Positions 16,879-26,956 are shown, counted from the first letter of the stretch. The stretch is DNA of 34,150 nt from Pseudomonadota bacterium (GCA_022562175.1 JADFPU010000009.1:1-34150); one strand, 5' to 3'. Notes: a model not told the origin generated them from the sequence alone. Made by a program: numbers and translations.

Positions 16879-19296
16879 GTGATCTATAAGAATAATATAA
16901 GTAAGATCGAGGCAACTAATAGGTCAGATCGGCTTGCGAATGCACAACCAGTAGAGCCGCTCGCGACAGCCCGTCATCACCACCAGACTGCAGCGATAAT
17001 GGATGCTGTTGCTATGCTGGATCAGATGCATGATGCGGTGATCATGACGGATCTGAATGCCAATATTAGCCGTTGCAACAAGGCAGCAGAACGATTATTT
17101 GGTTACCCGGCAAAAGAGCTCATCGGCCAACCCGTTTACCTGCTCTACCCGCAAGAAAAACAGCAGTTTTCTACCGGGCACATCATCAAGATCCTGCATG
17201 CCAATGAAGATTTCGAGATCGAAGCGATTATGCGCAGCCGCTCAGGTCAGGACATATTTGTGCGCAACTCCTATTCGTTATTATTCGATGCTGATGCTGA
17301 GGTTACAGGCATCATCAGTTATACACAGGATATCACCGAGCAAAAACTGGCGGAGCAGGCGTTACGGCAGAATGAGGACCTGATGCGTCGTTACTACGAT
17401 GCAGGACTGGTCGGCATGTCTATCTCCTCTGCTGACAAGAAGCATATTCAATGCAACGATACCTATTGTGATCTCATGGGCTATAGCCGCGAAGAATTGC
17501 AGCAGATGTCATGGCTGGCTCTCACCCACCCGGATGATATAGACAAGCATATCATTCTACATGATCGGATTTTGTCAGGTGAAATTGATGGCTTTATAAA
17601 AGACAAGCGCTGTATTCGTAAAGATGGTCAGATCATTTATCTCACCGTTTCCGCAAAGTGTGTGCGTAAGCCGGATGGTACAGTGGATTATTTTGTCACG
17701 TTTGTACAGGACATCACTGAACGCAAACGTGCAGAGCGGTCCTTAAAGGAAAGCGAGAGTCACTTACGCGAAGCACAGCGTATCGCGCACCTGGGTTTCT
17801 GGGAGTGGGATATCGTCAAGGATAAAGCATCCTGGTCTGACGAGACGCGTTCCATACTGGGTAATCCAGCGCGAGAAAACCCCGCCGGATTTAAAGCCTT
17901 ATTGAGAAACATAACGCTCCCGGAGGATTTTGAACGCGTCTGGCAGGCAGTTACTGCGACATTACAAGACGATAGCCCGTATGACATTGTGCATCGATTA
18001 GTGCGGCCTGATGGACAGATCCGCTACGTCCATGCCAAGGCTGAGGTGAGCAAAGATGCGGCGGGTAAAGCCGTCAGGCTGGCTGGCACCTTGCAGGATA
18101 TTACTGACAGTAAACGGTCGGAGCAGGCACTGCGCAGCAGTGAAGCACGTCTGCAAATCGCCCAGCACGTCAGTAAACTGGGATTCGTTGAATGGGACAT
18201 GGTCAAACAGAAGCGCTACTGGTCTGACCGGCTTTATGTGATCACCGGCCAGGATCCGGACTCGTTTGACCCCTCGCAGACTTCCCTCGTAGACCTGATC
18301 CATCCGCATGATCGTGAGCGTTTCAGTCTGGCCAGAGAAGCATCCCTGTTGGATAAAACCCCGCTTGATATTGAGACTCGCATTATACGCAAGGACGGCG
18401 AGGTACGTTATATCCATGCCCGGGGCGAGATAAGCTACGATGACAGTGGTCAGCCTGTCCGTATGGTCGGCACGGTGATGGATATAACCGAGCGTAGACT
18501 GGCAGAGGCGGAGCTGACCAGGTATCGCAAGCACCTGGAGGTATTGGTTAAGGAGCGAACCTCCGCGCTGGAAGCTACCCAGCAGGAACTCATCACCAAG
18601 GAGCGTCTTGCCGTGCTCGGGCAATTGACAGCGACTGTCAGCCATGAATTGAGAAACCCGCTCGGCACGATCAGCTCTTCTCTGTATTCAATTGCAAAGA
18701 AAGCGGCTGCTCAGGGACTGGTGCTGGGCTCTAGCATAGAGCGCGCTGAAAGGAATGTAGTGAGATGCAACAATATTATCGAAGAATTGCTGGATTACAC
18801 GCGTATCCATAAACTTGAACTCGAGCAGACGGCTATCGACAAATGGCTTGCCAAGGTCCTGGATGAATATCAATTTCCTGACGGACTGACCGTGAGCTGC
18901 GAATTACACGCCTCTGCGACAGTTGAATTCGAGCCGGAACGTCTACACCGCTGCGTCATCAATATCATAAACAATGCCTGTCAGGCGATGAAAGTTAACG
19001 AGGATGACACAGATATACAATCACAGAAGCTAAAAATCAGCAGCCATATCAGAGATGGGCGGTTTGAGATTCAGGTGGATGACACAGGGCCAGGTATCTC
19101 TGAAGATGAATTGCCTAAACTATTTGAGCCGCTGTACAGCACCAAGATCTATGGTATTGGTTTGGGCCTGTCGATTGTTAAGCACATCATGCAACTACAT
19201 AATGGCGGCATAGAAATATCGTCTAAACAAGGCGAGGGCACATCTGTGAAGCTATGGTTACCCTTACCACAACAAAAACAGGAGGTCAGGATTTGA
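16879..19296 (+). CDS. Cytoplasmic sensor histidine kinase with four PAS domains
   Basis: The 805-residue protein has no membrane helix. Four PAS/PAC units lie at about 37-158, 165-283, 291-412 and 418-540, each ending in a DIT(E/D)-type PAC motif. A short coiled coil (about 540-575), a HisKA domain with phospho-acceptor His589 in SHELRNPLG, and a HATPase_c domain follow, with N-box NIINNACQAM, G1 DDTGPGIS and G2 GIGLGLSIVKH. PAC-type variants and multiple PAS domains suggest sensing of redox, oxygen or small ligands inside the cell; the signal is unknown. It has no receiver of its own. The GTG start is set by AGAGG 8 nt upstream; the nearby GTG at 16875 runs into a stop. Its stop overlaps the next gene. 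Confidence 0.92.
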   Translation: MIYKNNISKIEATNRSDRLANAQPVEPLATARHHHQTAAIMDAVAMLDQMHDAVIMTDLNANISRCNKAAERLFGYPAKELIGQPVYLLYPQEKQQFSTGHIIKILHANEDFEIEAIMRSRSGQDIFVRNSYSLLFDADAEVTGIISYTQDITEQKLAEQALRQNEDLMRRYYDAGLVGMSISSADKKHIQCNDTYCDLMGYSREELQQMSWLALTHPDDIDKHIILHDRILSGEIDGFIKDKRCIRKDGQIIYLTVSAKCVRKPDGTVDYFVTFVQDITERKRAERSLKESESHLREAQRIAHLGFWEWDIVKDKASWSDETRSILGNPARENPAGFKALLRNITLPEDFERVWQAVTATLQDDSPYDIVHRLVRPDGQIRYVHAKAEVSKDAAGKAVRLAGTLQDITDSKRSEQALRSSEARLQIAQHVSKLGFVEWDMVKQKRYWSDRLYVITGQDPDSFDPSQTSLVDLIHPHDRERFSLAREASLLDKTPLDIETRIIRKDGEVRYIHARGEISYDDSGQPVRMVGTVMDITERRLAEAELTRYRKHLEVLVKERTSALEATQQELITKERLAVLGQLTATVSHELRNPLGTISSSLYSIAKKAAAQGLVLGSSIERAERNVVRCNNIIEELLDYTRIHKLELEQTAIDKWLAKVLDEYQFPDGLTVSCELHASATVEFEPERLHRCVINIINNACQAMKVNEDDTDIQSQKLKISSHIRDGRFEIQVDDTGPGISEDELPKLFEPLYSTKIYGIGLGLSIVKHIMQLHNGGIEISSKQGEGTSVKLWLPLPQQKQEVRI

Positions 19297-20012
19297 AAAA
19301 AAGATATATATTAATTGTCGATGATGATCGCGATTTTGCTGAAGGCATAGCGGAAATACTCGAGCTGAGTGGCCATAAAACACTGGTGGTGCACAGTGGC
19401 AAAGCTGCCCTGGAAATCCTTGCTCAGCATGAGTTTGACATGGTGTTTATGGACATCCGTATGCCGGGTATAAATGGCGTAGAAACGTTCGCCAGGGCGA
19501 GACAATTGAAACCGCATATCAAGGTTGCCATGATGACCGGCTATTCCGATTCTGAGTTGACAGAGGCAGCCCTAAATAATGGCGCAGTGGATGTGTTAAG
19601 CAAACCGGTCAACATAAAAGATCTGGTGTCAACCATCGAAAAAGCTGGGCTGGACGATATTATATTGTTACTTGATGACGATAAGGATTTTTCTCGCGGT
19701 CTTAAAGGAGCGCTACAGGAGCATGGCTACACGGTCTCTATAGCCAGTAATATCAATGAAGCACTGGATCAGGTTAGTGACAAGGTTAAACTCATATTGC
19801 TTGATTTACGTCTGGCAAAAGGCAGTGGTCTGGATTTCTGCCGCAAGTTAAAGAAACAGGGCAGAGTCATACCTGCCATTATTGTGACCGCTTATTCTAT
19901 TGAGGAGAAGCATCAGATTGATGAATTAAAATTATTGTCAATCAATCAGGTTATTCGAAAACCATTCCATCCCAAGGAGTTGATTAGCGCAATTGAGGCA
20001 ATTGCCATCTGA
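19293..20012 (+). CDS. Tandem two-receiver (REC-REC) response regulator with no output domain
   Basis: From the TTG the protein has 239 residues and consists of two CheY-like receivers. REC1 (about 5-118) has acidic pocket Asp10-12, phospho-acceptor Asp54 in FMDIRMPG and Lys104 in SKPV. REC2 (about 123-238) has DDDKD, Asp171 in LLDLRLAKGSG and RKPF near the end. No DNA-binding or enzymatic domain is present, so it probably shuttles phosphate between the kinase and the next protein. The TTG start is chosen because GGAGG at 19281-19285 lies 7 nt upstream and homology begins right after; an ATG at 19254 lacks this. The TTGA overlap with the kinase stop is 4 bp. Confidence 0.9.
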   Translation: MKKRYILIVDDDRDFAEGIAEILELSGHKTLVVHSGKAALEILAQHEFDMVFMDIRMPGINGVETFARARQLKPHIKVAMMTGYSDSELTEAALNNGAVDVLSKPVNIKDLVSTIEKAGLDDIILLLDDDKDFSRGLKGALQEHGYTVSIASNINEALDQVSDKVKLILLDLRLAKGSGLDFCRKLKKQGRVIPAIIVTAYSIEEKHQIDELKLLSINQVIRKPFHPKELISAIEAIAI

Positions 20013-20019
20013 TAAAACC

Positions 20020-22185
20020 ATGCGACTATCAACCTCAAATGGTGGCAACATGAAATCGGACCTGCAAAACCAGTCCGAGCAGCGCATTTTTATTGTAGAT
20101 GATGACAAGGATTTTGCCGATGCGTTGCAAGACATGCTGGGGCCGGAAGGCTACGTCATCAAGGTATCTTACGATGTTGATTCTGTGCAGCAATTAGTCA
20201 CGCAGTTCAGGCCACACGTGGCGCTGTTGGATATTCGTATCGGCGATAATTGCGGTATCAGTCTGTTGCAGCAGATGAAACAGCTATGCCCCGACACAGT
20301 CTGCATAATACTAACAGCTTACGCAAATATTGAAACGAGCATTGACTCACTGCGGCTGGGGGCCTATGACTATCTACGCAAACCAGCCGATCCCGATGAT
20401 TTGCTTGCTACACTTCGTCGTTGTTTTGATATGTTGCACCTGACAAAAGAAAAAATGCGCGCAGAAGCAGCTTTGCGAGAGAGTGAGGAGAGATTTCGCA
20501 GCCTGGTAACAAATATACCGGGCGTTATTTACCGCTGTGCTTCTGATAATACATTCTCGATGCATTATATGAGTGACATGATCGAAAAGATTTGCGGTTA
20601 TCCGGCTGCAGATTTTATTGATAACAATGTTAGTTCGTATGCCAGCATTATTCATCCGGACGATTTAGCTTCGGTAAAGTCTGCTGTGCAGCGTGCAAAT
20701 AGCCGGGGCGAGCCTTATGAACTGGAATACAGGATTCTTCATAAGGACGGCAATGTACGCTGGGTTTATGACAAAGGCCAGATAGTGAGCGATGCTTACA
20801 AAGGAGAAAGCTGGCAGGATGGCGCCATTTTTGATATTACCGAGTCGCACAATCTGTCTGAGCAACTCAATTATCAGGCAAGCCATGATGCCTTGACAGA
20901 CCTGGTTAATCGTCGAGAGTTCGAATACCGACTGGAACGGGTATTGGAGACAGCACGTGAGGAGCAATCGGAACATGCATTGTGTTATCTGGATCTGGAT
21001 CAATTTAAAGTCATTAATGATACCTGTGGTCATGTTGCCGGTGATGAGTTATTACGTCAATTAAGCAGCCTGCTGAAAAAAGAGATCAGGAAGCGTGACA
21101 CGCTGGCGCGTCTGGGAGGAGATGAGTTTGGCGTGTTAATGGAACATTGTTCGCTGGAACAGGCCAGACGGGTGGCGTTAAAGTTACGTAAAGCAGTCGA
21201 AAGGTATCGTTTTGCCTGGCAGGAGAGGAGTTTTGCTTTAGGTGTCAGTATCGGTCTGGTACCGATCACGGAGACGTCAATGAACACCATTGAAATCCTC
21301 AAGCAGGCGGATGCTGCATGTTATGCGGCGAAGGATGCTGGCCGTAACCGCATCCATATTTATAAGGCAGACGATGTCGATCTGGCGCGGCGTTCTGGTG
21401 AAATGCAGTGGGTGGAGCAGATTAATCTGGCGCTGGAGAAAAACCACTTTTGTTTGTATGCACAACCGATCATGCCGTTAACGCAAAACGATTACAGCTG
21501 GAACCATTATGAGTTGTTGGTACGGATGCGCAATGAAGACGGTTCACTGATACCGCCGGGGGCGTTCTTGCCAGCGGCGGAACGCTATAATCTTTCCACC
21601 CGCCTGGATACCTGGGTGGTAGAAAATTATTTGAACTGGTTAATTGCCCATCCCCAACACCTTGCACAATTATCGCAATGTGCAATCAATCTGTCCGGTT
21701 TGTCGTTGGGGGATGAGCAGTTTCTCGACTGGCTGGTGCATCGATTTGAACAAACCGCGGTGCCACCGGATAAAATTTGTTTTGAAATCACAGAAACAGC
21801 GGCGATAGCAAATTTGTCGAGCGCGACAATGTTTATCAAAACACTTAAGGCACTGGGTTGCCGGTTTGCACTGGATGATTTTGGCAGCGGCCTGTCGTCA
21901 TTTGCGTATTTGAAAACCTTGCCAGTGGATTATCTCAAGATAGACGGTGTTTTTGTCAAGGGTATTAAGAATGATCCGATTGACCTGGCGATGGTGAAAT
22001 CGATTAACGATATCGGTAAGGTGATGGGCAAGCAGACCATCGCTGAATTTGTTGAAAATAAATTTATACTGGACCGACTGAAGGAAATTGGTGTCGATTA
22101 TGCGCAGGGTTTCCATATCAGTAAACCAAGACCCATTGATGAAATCGTATCCATCACTATAGCATCGAAAACCTCTGTAATGTAA
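20020..22185 (+). CDS. REC-PAS-GGDEF-EAL cyclic-di-GMP signalling protein
   Basis: The protein has about 721 residues. A receiver (about 20-140) has DDDKD, Asp in LLDIRIGDN and RKPADP. A PAS domain follows (about 155-285), then a GGDEF domain with intact RLGGDEFGV and DLDQFKVINDTCGH, and a C-terminal EAL domain. In the EAL domain the signature reads YELLVRM (ELL), but NLS, EITET, DDFGSGLSSF, KIDGVFVK and AEFVEN are all present, so phosphodiesterase activity is plausible. It should make and/or degrade cyclic-di-GMP under control of phosphorylation. The start is uncertain: ATG at 20020 or 20050 (GGTGG just upstream), or TTG at 19993 overlapping the previous gene. It is the output of the three-gene operon. 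Confidence 0.92.
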   Translation: MRLSTSNGGNMKSDLQNQSEQRIFIVDDDKDFADALQDMLGPEGYVIKVSYDVDSVQQLVTQFRPHVALLDIRIGDNCGISLLQQMKQLCPDTVCIILTAYANIETSIDSLRLGAYDYLRKPADPDDLLATLRRCFDMLHLTKEKMRAEAALRESEERFRSLVTNIPGVIYRCASDNTFSMHYMSDMIEKICGYPAADFIDNNVSSYASIIHPDDLASVKSAVQRANSRGEPYELEYRILHKDGNVRWVYDKGQIVSDAYKGESWQDGAIFDITESHNLSEQLNYQASHDALTDLVNRREFEYRLERVLETAREEQSEHALCYLDLDQFKVINDTCGHVAGDELLRQLSSLLKKEIRKRDTLARLGGDEFGVLMEHCSLEQARRVALKLRKAVERYRFAWQERSFALGVSIGLVPITETSMNTIEILKQADAACYAAKDAGRNRIHIYKADDVDLARRSGEMQWVEQINLALEKNHFCLYAQPIMPLTQNDYSWNHYELLVRMRNEDGSLIPPGAFLPAAERYNLSTRLDTWVVENYLNWLIAHPQHLAQLSQCAINLSGLSLGDEQFLDWLVHRFEQTAVPPDKICFEITETAAIANLSSATMFIKTLKALGCRFALDDFGSGLSSFAYLKTLPVDYLKIDGVFVKGIKNDPIDLAMVKSINDIGKVMGKQTIAEFVENKFILDRLKEIGVDYAQGFHISKPRPIDEIVSITIASKTSVM

Positions 22186-22196
22186 ATACCGCTGGT

Positions 22197-23537
22197 TTAC
22201 TCGCCTGCTACTATCATGCTCTCAATCAGCACTGAACCCGTTTGTATGTTGCCGCGACGTTCAATATCATTAGCAATCTCGACAATCTGTTTGTACATCT
22301 CGATAAGGTTTCCGGCAACAGTGATTTCTTCGACGGGGTATTGAATCTCACCACCTTCAATCCATACACCGGATGCGCCGCGGGAAAAATCGCCGGTAAC
22401 CTGGTTGACGCCAAAACCAATCATGTCTGTAATCAACAAACCTGTGCCCATTTTCTTGATCAAGCCAGACAGATCATATGGGCCGGACTCAATTATAAGA
22501 TTATGCACTCCGCCAGCATTGCCGGTCGGCGCCATGCCAAGCTTGCGTGCTGAATAGGCGCTGAGCAAATATCCCTGAAGTATGCCGTCTTTAACCAGAT
22601 CCCGTGCACGGGTGGCCATGCCATTGTTATCGAAAGGGGCGCTGCCCAGGGCTTTCTTCAGGTGTGGCTGTTCATGTATGTGAATGTGATCAGCAAAAAC
22701 CTGTTGATTGAGTTTATTCAGTAAGAAACTGGCTTCACGGTAAAGCGCGCTGCCGGAGATAGCGGAAATAAATGCTGAAAACAGACTGCCCGCTACGGGC
22801 GACTCGAATATTACCGGTACATTGCGGGTGGAAAGTTTTCTGGCGCCGAGTTTTGCAACAGTCCTGCTGGCAGCCTCTCTGCCGATATCCTTGATATCTT
22901 GTAGATCGTTTCGATCCCTGGCTTTGCTATACCAGCCATCGCGTTGCATATTGCCATCTTGTTCAGCGATGACCGTGCAATCAATAGTATGGCTGGACCA
23001 GTTCCAGCCGCCGATGAAGCCGTTTGTATTGCCGTAGATATGACAACCTGAATAGGTATTTAACAGGGAGCCATCAGAGTTGTTGATGCGCGGATCCATC
23101 TGCCGGGCTTCATGCTCGCACTGCAAGGCAAGCTCGACAGCTTCATCAGGCTCTATGTCCCAGGGGTGGAACAGATCCAGATCCGGGATCTGTTGCGCCA
23201 GATATTTCTCATCAATCAGTCCTGCATGTTCGTCTGCACCGGCATTTTTTGCGATAGTGCAGGCAGCCCGGGCGGCATCAGTGATAGCCTGGCTGGTAAA
23301 ATCCGTTGTGCTCGCGCTGGCCTTTTTTTGACCTAAATATACGGTCAAGCTCAGACCCTTATCGCGTTGATGCTCAATGGTTTCAAGTTCACCCATACGC
23401 ACAGTTACAGACAGGCCGTTGCCCGTGCCGATGTCAGCCTCGGCAGACGTTGCTCCTGCGGACTTCGCTGCATCCAGTACTTGTTGGATGATGTCTTCTA
23501 AATCTGCTCTGTTATTATTGTTGTCCGGGCGGTTCAC
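22197..23537 (-). CDS. pmbA: Metalloprotease subunit PmbA/TldE
   Basis: The 446-residue protein matches PmbA (TldE): an N-terminal AEADIGTGNGLSVTVRMGELETIEHQRDKGLS-like region, the middle ESPVAGSLFSAFISAISGSALYR and the C-terminal TGNAGGVHNLIIESG, GVNQVTGDFSRGASGVWIEGGEIQYPVEEITVAGNL block. With TldD it forms the TldD/E protease that processes small peptides such as microcins and CcdA; the catalytic zinc site is in TldD, which is not in this window. It is convergent with the GGDEF-EAL gene, 11 bp away, and divergent from uvrD. Confidence 0.95.
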   Translation of the reverse strand: MNRPDNNNNRADLEDIIQQVLDAAKSAGATSAEADIGTGNGLSVTVRMGELETIEHQRDKGLSLTVYLGQKKASASTTDFTSQAITDAARAACTIAKNAGADEHAGLIDEKYLAQQIPDLDLFHPWDIEPDEAVELALQCEHEARQMDPRINNSDGSLLNTYSGCHIYGNTNGFIGGWNWSSHTIDCTVIAEQDGNMQRDGWYSKARDRNDLQDIKDIGREAASRTVAKLGARKLSTRNVPVIFESPVAGSLFSAFISAISGSALYREASFLLNKLNQQVFADHIHIHEQPHLKKALGSAPFDNNGMATRARDLVKDGILQGYLLSAYSARKLGMAPTGNAGGVHNLIIESGPYDLSGLIKKMGTGLLITDMIGFGVNQVTGDFSRGASGVWIEGGEIQYPVEEITVAGNLIEMYKQIVEIANDIERRGNIQTGSVLIESMIVAGE

Positions 23538-23633
23538 TGTATTAGTCCTGTTTGAAAGGCACTATTCTAACCTAAATAGAATATTGAAACGCTTCATGAA
23601 AATACTTTTTAACATTCTGTTAGAATCCTGCGG

Positions 23634-25793
23634 ATGGATGTTTCGACGATACTAGACGAATTGAATGAAGCGCAGCGAGAGGCAGTAGCGGCGCCAACCG
23701 GCAATATAATCGTACTGGCCGGTGCCGGCAGTGGCAAAACCAAGGTCCTGGTTCATCGTGTCGCCTGGTATATTCAGACCGGGCAGGCAATTCCCCATGG
23801 CATAATGGCTGTAACCTTTACCAATAAAGCGGCGGCAGAGATGCGCGCCCGTATTGAAAACGTGTTACAGCGGCCCACAGGCGGTATGTGGGTGGGTACT
23901 TTTCACGGTATTGCCCATCGCTTGTTACGAGCGCATTGGCAGGAGGCAGGCTTGCCGGAAAACTTTCAGATCATGGACAGTGACGATCAATATCGCGCCA
24001 TTCGGCGCCTGATACGTGGGCTCGGTATTGATGAAGGGCGTTATCCTCCACGCGAAGTGCAATGGTTTATCAATGGACAAAAGGACGAAGGTCTGCGTTC
24101 CCGGCATATCGAAGACAATGGCGATACCAACCTGAGGCAGCTTATCGATCTATATCAGGCCTATCAGGACAATTGTAACCGTACCGGCCTGGTGGATTTC
24201 GCTGAACTGTTGCTGCGGGCCTATGAGTTATTCCGGGATCAAAAAAATATTCTCGAAAACTATCGGCAACGCTTCCGGCATGTACTGGTGGATGAGTTTC
24301 AGGACACCAATGCCTTGCAATATGCCTGGCTGCGCTTATTGGCAGGTGACAATGGTTCTCTGTTCGCGGTAGGAGATGATGATCAATCGATTTACAGTTG
24401 GCGAGGAGCACGCATGGAGAACATGCAGCAATTCCAAAAGGATTTTTCTGATGCGGTGTTGATCAAGCTGGAACAAAATTATCGTTCCACAAGCAATATA
24501 TTGAAGGCAGCAAATGCCCTTATAACAAATAATAATGCACGACTGGGTAAACAGTTATGGACCGATGGAGATGAAGGTGAACAACTGAGTCTTTATATCG
24601 CCTATAACGAACAGGATGAAGCGCGCTATGTTGTCGAACGAATCAAGGAGCTAAAAGAACAGGGCAATCACTATAACGACAATGCTGTACTTTACCGCGT
24701 CAGCGCCCAGTCGCGCGTGCTGGAAGAAGCACTTATGCAGGCCAGCATCCCTTATCGTGTTTACGGTGGCCTGCGCTTTTATGAACGCGCCGAAATTAAG
24801 GATGCATTGGCCTATGTCCGTCTTGCCAGCAACACGGAAGACGATGCCTCGTTTGAACGCATTGTCAATACGCCCACGCGTGGCATGGGACAACGGACTA
24901 TCAACGAATTACGTAGCCTGTCCAGACAGGAAAACTGCTCTTTATGGCAAGCTGCCCAGCGCATGCTGCATGATAAATTACTGCCTGCAAGGGCCTTGCG
25001 CGCAATTGAAGGCTTTCTCGGCCTGATTGGCCATATGTCAGTGGATGTGCGTGGATTGTCATTGGACGAGACCGTCGATATACTGATTAAGCGCAGTGGT
25101 TTGATAGAGCACTACCGTAAAGAGAGAGGCGAAAAGGGACTTGCCCGGATTGAAAATATGCAAGAACTTGTCTCAGCAGCACAGGAGTTTCAGGTAGATA
25201 AAGATGTGCATGGCGATATTGAGCCACTATCCGCCTTTCTCTCTCACGCCGCACTTGAGTCCGGTGAGACCCAGGCCGATGCTTATACAGATTGTGTACA
25301 TTTGATGACGCTGCATTCTGCCAAGGGCCTGGAGTTTCCTGATGTTTATATGGTCGGCATGGAAGAAGGATTGTTTCCGCACCAACGCAGTAGTGGGGAT
25401 ATAGTACAACTGGAAGAAGAGCGGCGTCTTTGCTATGTCGGCATCACCCGGGCACAGAAAAATTTAACAATGACCTATGCTCAACACCGTCGTTTACATG
25501 GCAGTGAATACTATCCTCAGCCATCACGATTTATTGGTGAATTGCCGGCGGAACTCATCAACGAGATCCGTCTGGGAGGAAACGTTGCCGGGAATTTCTT
25601 TCATCAGACCACAACAGTTGAGAATAATGGATCCGGTTTCTCGCTTGGCCAACGCGTAGCGCATGCAAAGTTTGGCGAAGGTACTGTGTTGAATCTGGAG
25701 GGACAGGGCAATCAGGCGCGGGTGCAAGTCAATTTTGAACAGGGTGGAAGCAAGTGGCTGGTGTTGGCGTATGCCGGCTTACAACCCACATAA
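23634..25793 (+). CDS. uvrD: DNA helicase II UvrD
   Basis: UvrD is a 3'-5' superfamily 1A helicase for nucleotide excision and mismatch repair. The 719-residue protein shows the Q motif LNEAQREAV, Walker A GAGSGKTK (Lys35), TFTNKAAAEMRAR, DEFQDTN, the DDDQSIYSWRGA motif, LEQNYRST, TLHSAKGLEFPDV and VGITRAQKNL. It ends with the Tudor-like C-terminal domain typical of UvrD/PcrA (FGEGTVLNLEGQG ... YAGLQ). The start is the ATG at 23634 in a GGATGGATG context; no long upstream extension is needed. It stands alone, divergent from pmbA. Confidence 0.96.
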   Translation: MDVSTILDELNEAQREAVAAPTGNIIVLAGAGSGKTKVLVHRVAWYIQTGQAIPHGIMAVTFTNKAAAEMRARIENVLQRPTGGMWVGTFHGIAHRLLRAHWQEAGLPENFQIMDSDDQYRAIRRLIRGLGIDEGRYPPREVQWFINGQKDEGLRSRHIEDNGDTNLRQLIDLYQAYQDNCNRTGLVDFAELLLRAYELFRDQKNILENYRQRFRHVLVDEFQDTNALQYAWLRLLAGDNGSLFAVGDDDQSIYSWRGARMENMQQFQKDFSDAVLIKLEQNYRSTSNILKAANALITNNNARLGKQLWTDGDEGEQLSLYIAYNEQDEARYVVERIKELKEQGNHYNDNAVLYRVSAQSRVLEEALMQASIPYRVYGGLRFYERAEIKDALAYVRLASNTEDDASFERIVNTPTRGMGQRTINELRSLSRQENCSLWQAAQRMLHDKLLPARALRAIEGFLGLIGHMSVDVRGLSLDETVDILIKRSGLIEHYRKERGEKGLARIENMQELVSAAQEFQVDKDVHGDIEPLSAFLSHAALESGETQADAYTDCVHLMTLHSAKGLEFPDVYMVGMEEGLFPHQRSSGDIVQLEEERRLCYVGITRAQKNLTMTYAQHRRLHGSEYYPQPSRFIGELPAELINEIRLGGNVAGNFFHQTTTVENNGSGFSLGQRVAHAKFGEGTVLNLEGQGNQARVQVNFEQGGSKWLVLAYAGLQPT

Positions 25794-25845
25794 GCGGTAA
25801 CCATTAGCAACAGAAAAATAAAAGGCCGGACCGGGCAAAAACATT

Positions 25846-26943
25846 ATGATTATTATTCGTACTTTATTCATTCTGATGATATGTGTGTCGATTAGCGCCT
25901 GTGGTGACAGGCCGGATGAGCAAGCGGACAGCACCAATGCCATTGATACCAATAAACGCTTTCGCTGGAAGATGGTCACTACCTGGCCGGCAAATTTTCC
26001 GATAATTCAGGAAGGTGCAGAAAAATTTGCTGACGATGTGCGCGACATGTCTCGTGGCAGACTGGATATTCAAGTCTTTGCCGGGAACGAGTTGGTGCCA
26101 CCGCTAGGAGTGTTTGATGCGGTTTCGCAGGGCTCGGTTGAGATGGGTCATGGCTCTCCTTATTACTGGGCCGGTAAAGTCCCTGCGGCACAGTTTTTCT
26201 CTACGGTACCCTTTGGTATGACCGTCAGCGGTATGCAGGCATGGCTCTATCATGGTGATGGATTAAAACTATGGCGGGAAATCTATCAGCCATTTAATTT
26301 AATACCTTTCCCTATGGGTAATTCCGGAGTGCAAATGGGTGGCTGGTTTAACAAAAAGATAGAATCGATAGAAGACCTGAAAGGCTTGCGTATGCGCATT
26401 CCCGGTCTGGGCGGCAAGGTCTTTAAAAGAGCGGGGGGTAATCCTGTGTTGATGGCAGGTGGTGAAATTTATACTGCGCTCGAACGGGGCACTATCGATG
26501 CGACTGAGTGGATCGGCCCGTATCATGATTTACGCCTGGGCTTGAACCGCGCAGCGAAATACTATTATTACCCCGGCTGGCATGAGCCAGGCACCGAGTT
26601 CGAGTTGATCGTTAATATGGATCATTGGCAAGAGTTACCGGATGATCTGAAAAAGATCGTTGAGATAGCCGCTGGCGCAACCAGCGAATGGGTTTATTCA
26701 GCAATGGAATACCACAACAGTCATGCGCTACAGGAACTCAAGCAAATGAAAAATATTAAAATGCTGGAATTCCCTGCCGATGTGTTAACGGAACTTAGGC
26801 AGATGACCCGGGTAACGTTGCAACAGGAGGCAGCTGCAGCCCCTGATTTCAAGAAAGTATACGACTCGTATTCAGCGTTTAGAGATATATATGCTGATTG
26901 GAGTAGCTTGTCGACTGAAGCCTACCGGCGTAGTTTAAATTAG
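25846..26943 (+). CDS. TRAP transporter solute-binding lipoprotein (DctP/TakP-like)
   Basis: The 365-residue protein begins with a lipoprotein signal (hydrophobic residues 2-18, lipobox SISAC with Cys19), so it is probably membrane-tethered. The body is a DctP-type binding protein: TTWPANFPIIQEGAEKFADD, GAMEVGHG-like EMGHGSPYYW, LKGLRMRIPGLGGKVF and GGEIYTALERGTIDATEWIGPYHD, most like the TakP subgroup that binds 2-oxo acids or related carboxylates. No dctQ or dctM membrane subunit is adjacent, so its transporter is encoded elsewhere or it works as a sensor partner. It lies 52 bp after uvrD and may be read through from it. Confidence 0.9.
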   Translation: MIIIRTLFILMICVSISACGDRPDEQADSTNAIDTNKRFRWKMVTTWPANFPIIQEGAEKFADDVRDMSRGRLDIQVFAGNELVPPLGVFDAVSQGSVEMGHGSPYYWAGKVPAAQFFSTVPFGMTVSGMQAWLYHGDGLKLWREIYQPFNLIPFPMGNSGVQMGGWFNKKIESIEDLKGLRMRIPGLGGKVFKRAGGNPVLMAGGEIYTALERGTIDATEWIGPYHDLRLGLNRAAKYYYYPGWHEPGTEFELIVNMDHWQELPDDLKKIVEIAAGATSEWVYSAMEYHNSHALQELKQMKNIKMLEFPADVLTELRQMTRVTLQQEAAAAPDFKKVYDSYSAFRDIYADWSSLSTEAYRRSLN

Positions 26944-26956
26944 CGTGAGGCCACTG

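Noticed and set aside
17998-18645. 215-residue minus-strand ORF inside the histidine kinase gene
   Set aside because: It is the antisense shadow of the PAS3-PAS4-HisKA coding region, where every family motif is on the plus strand.
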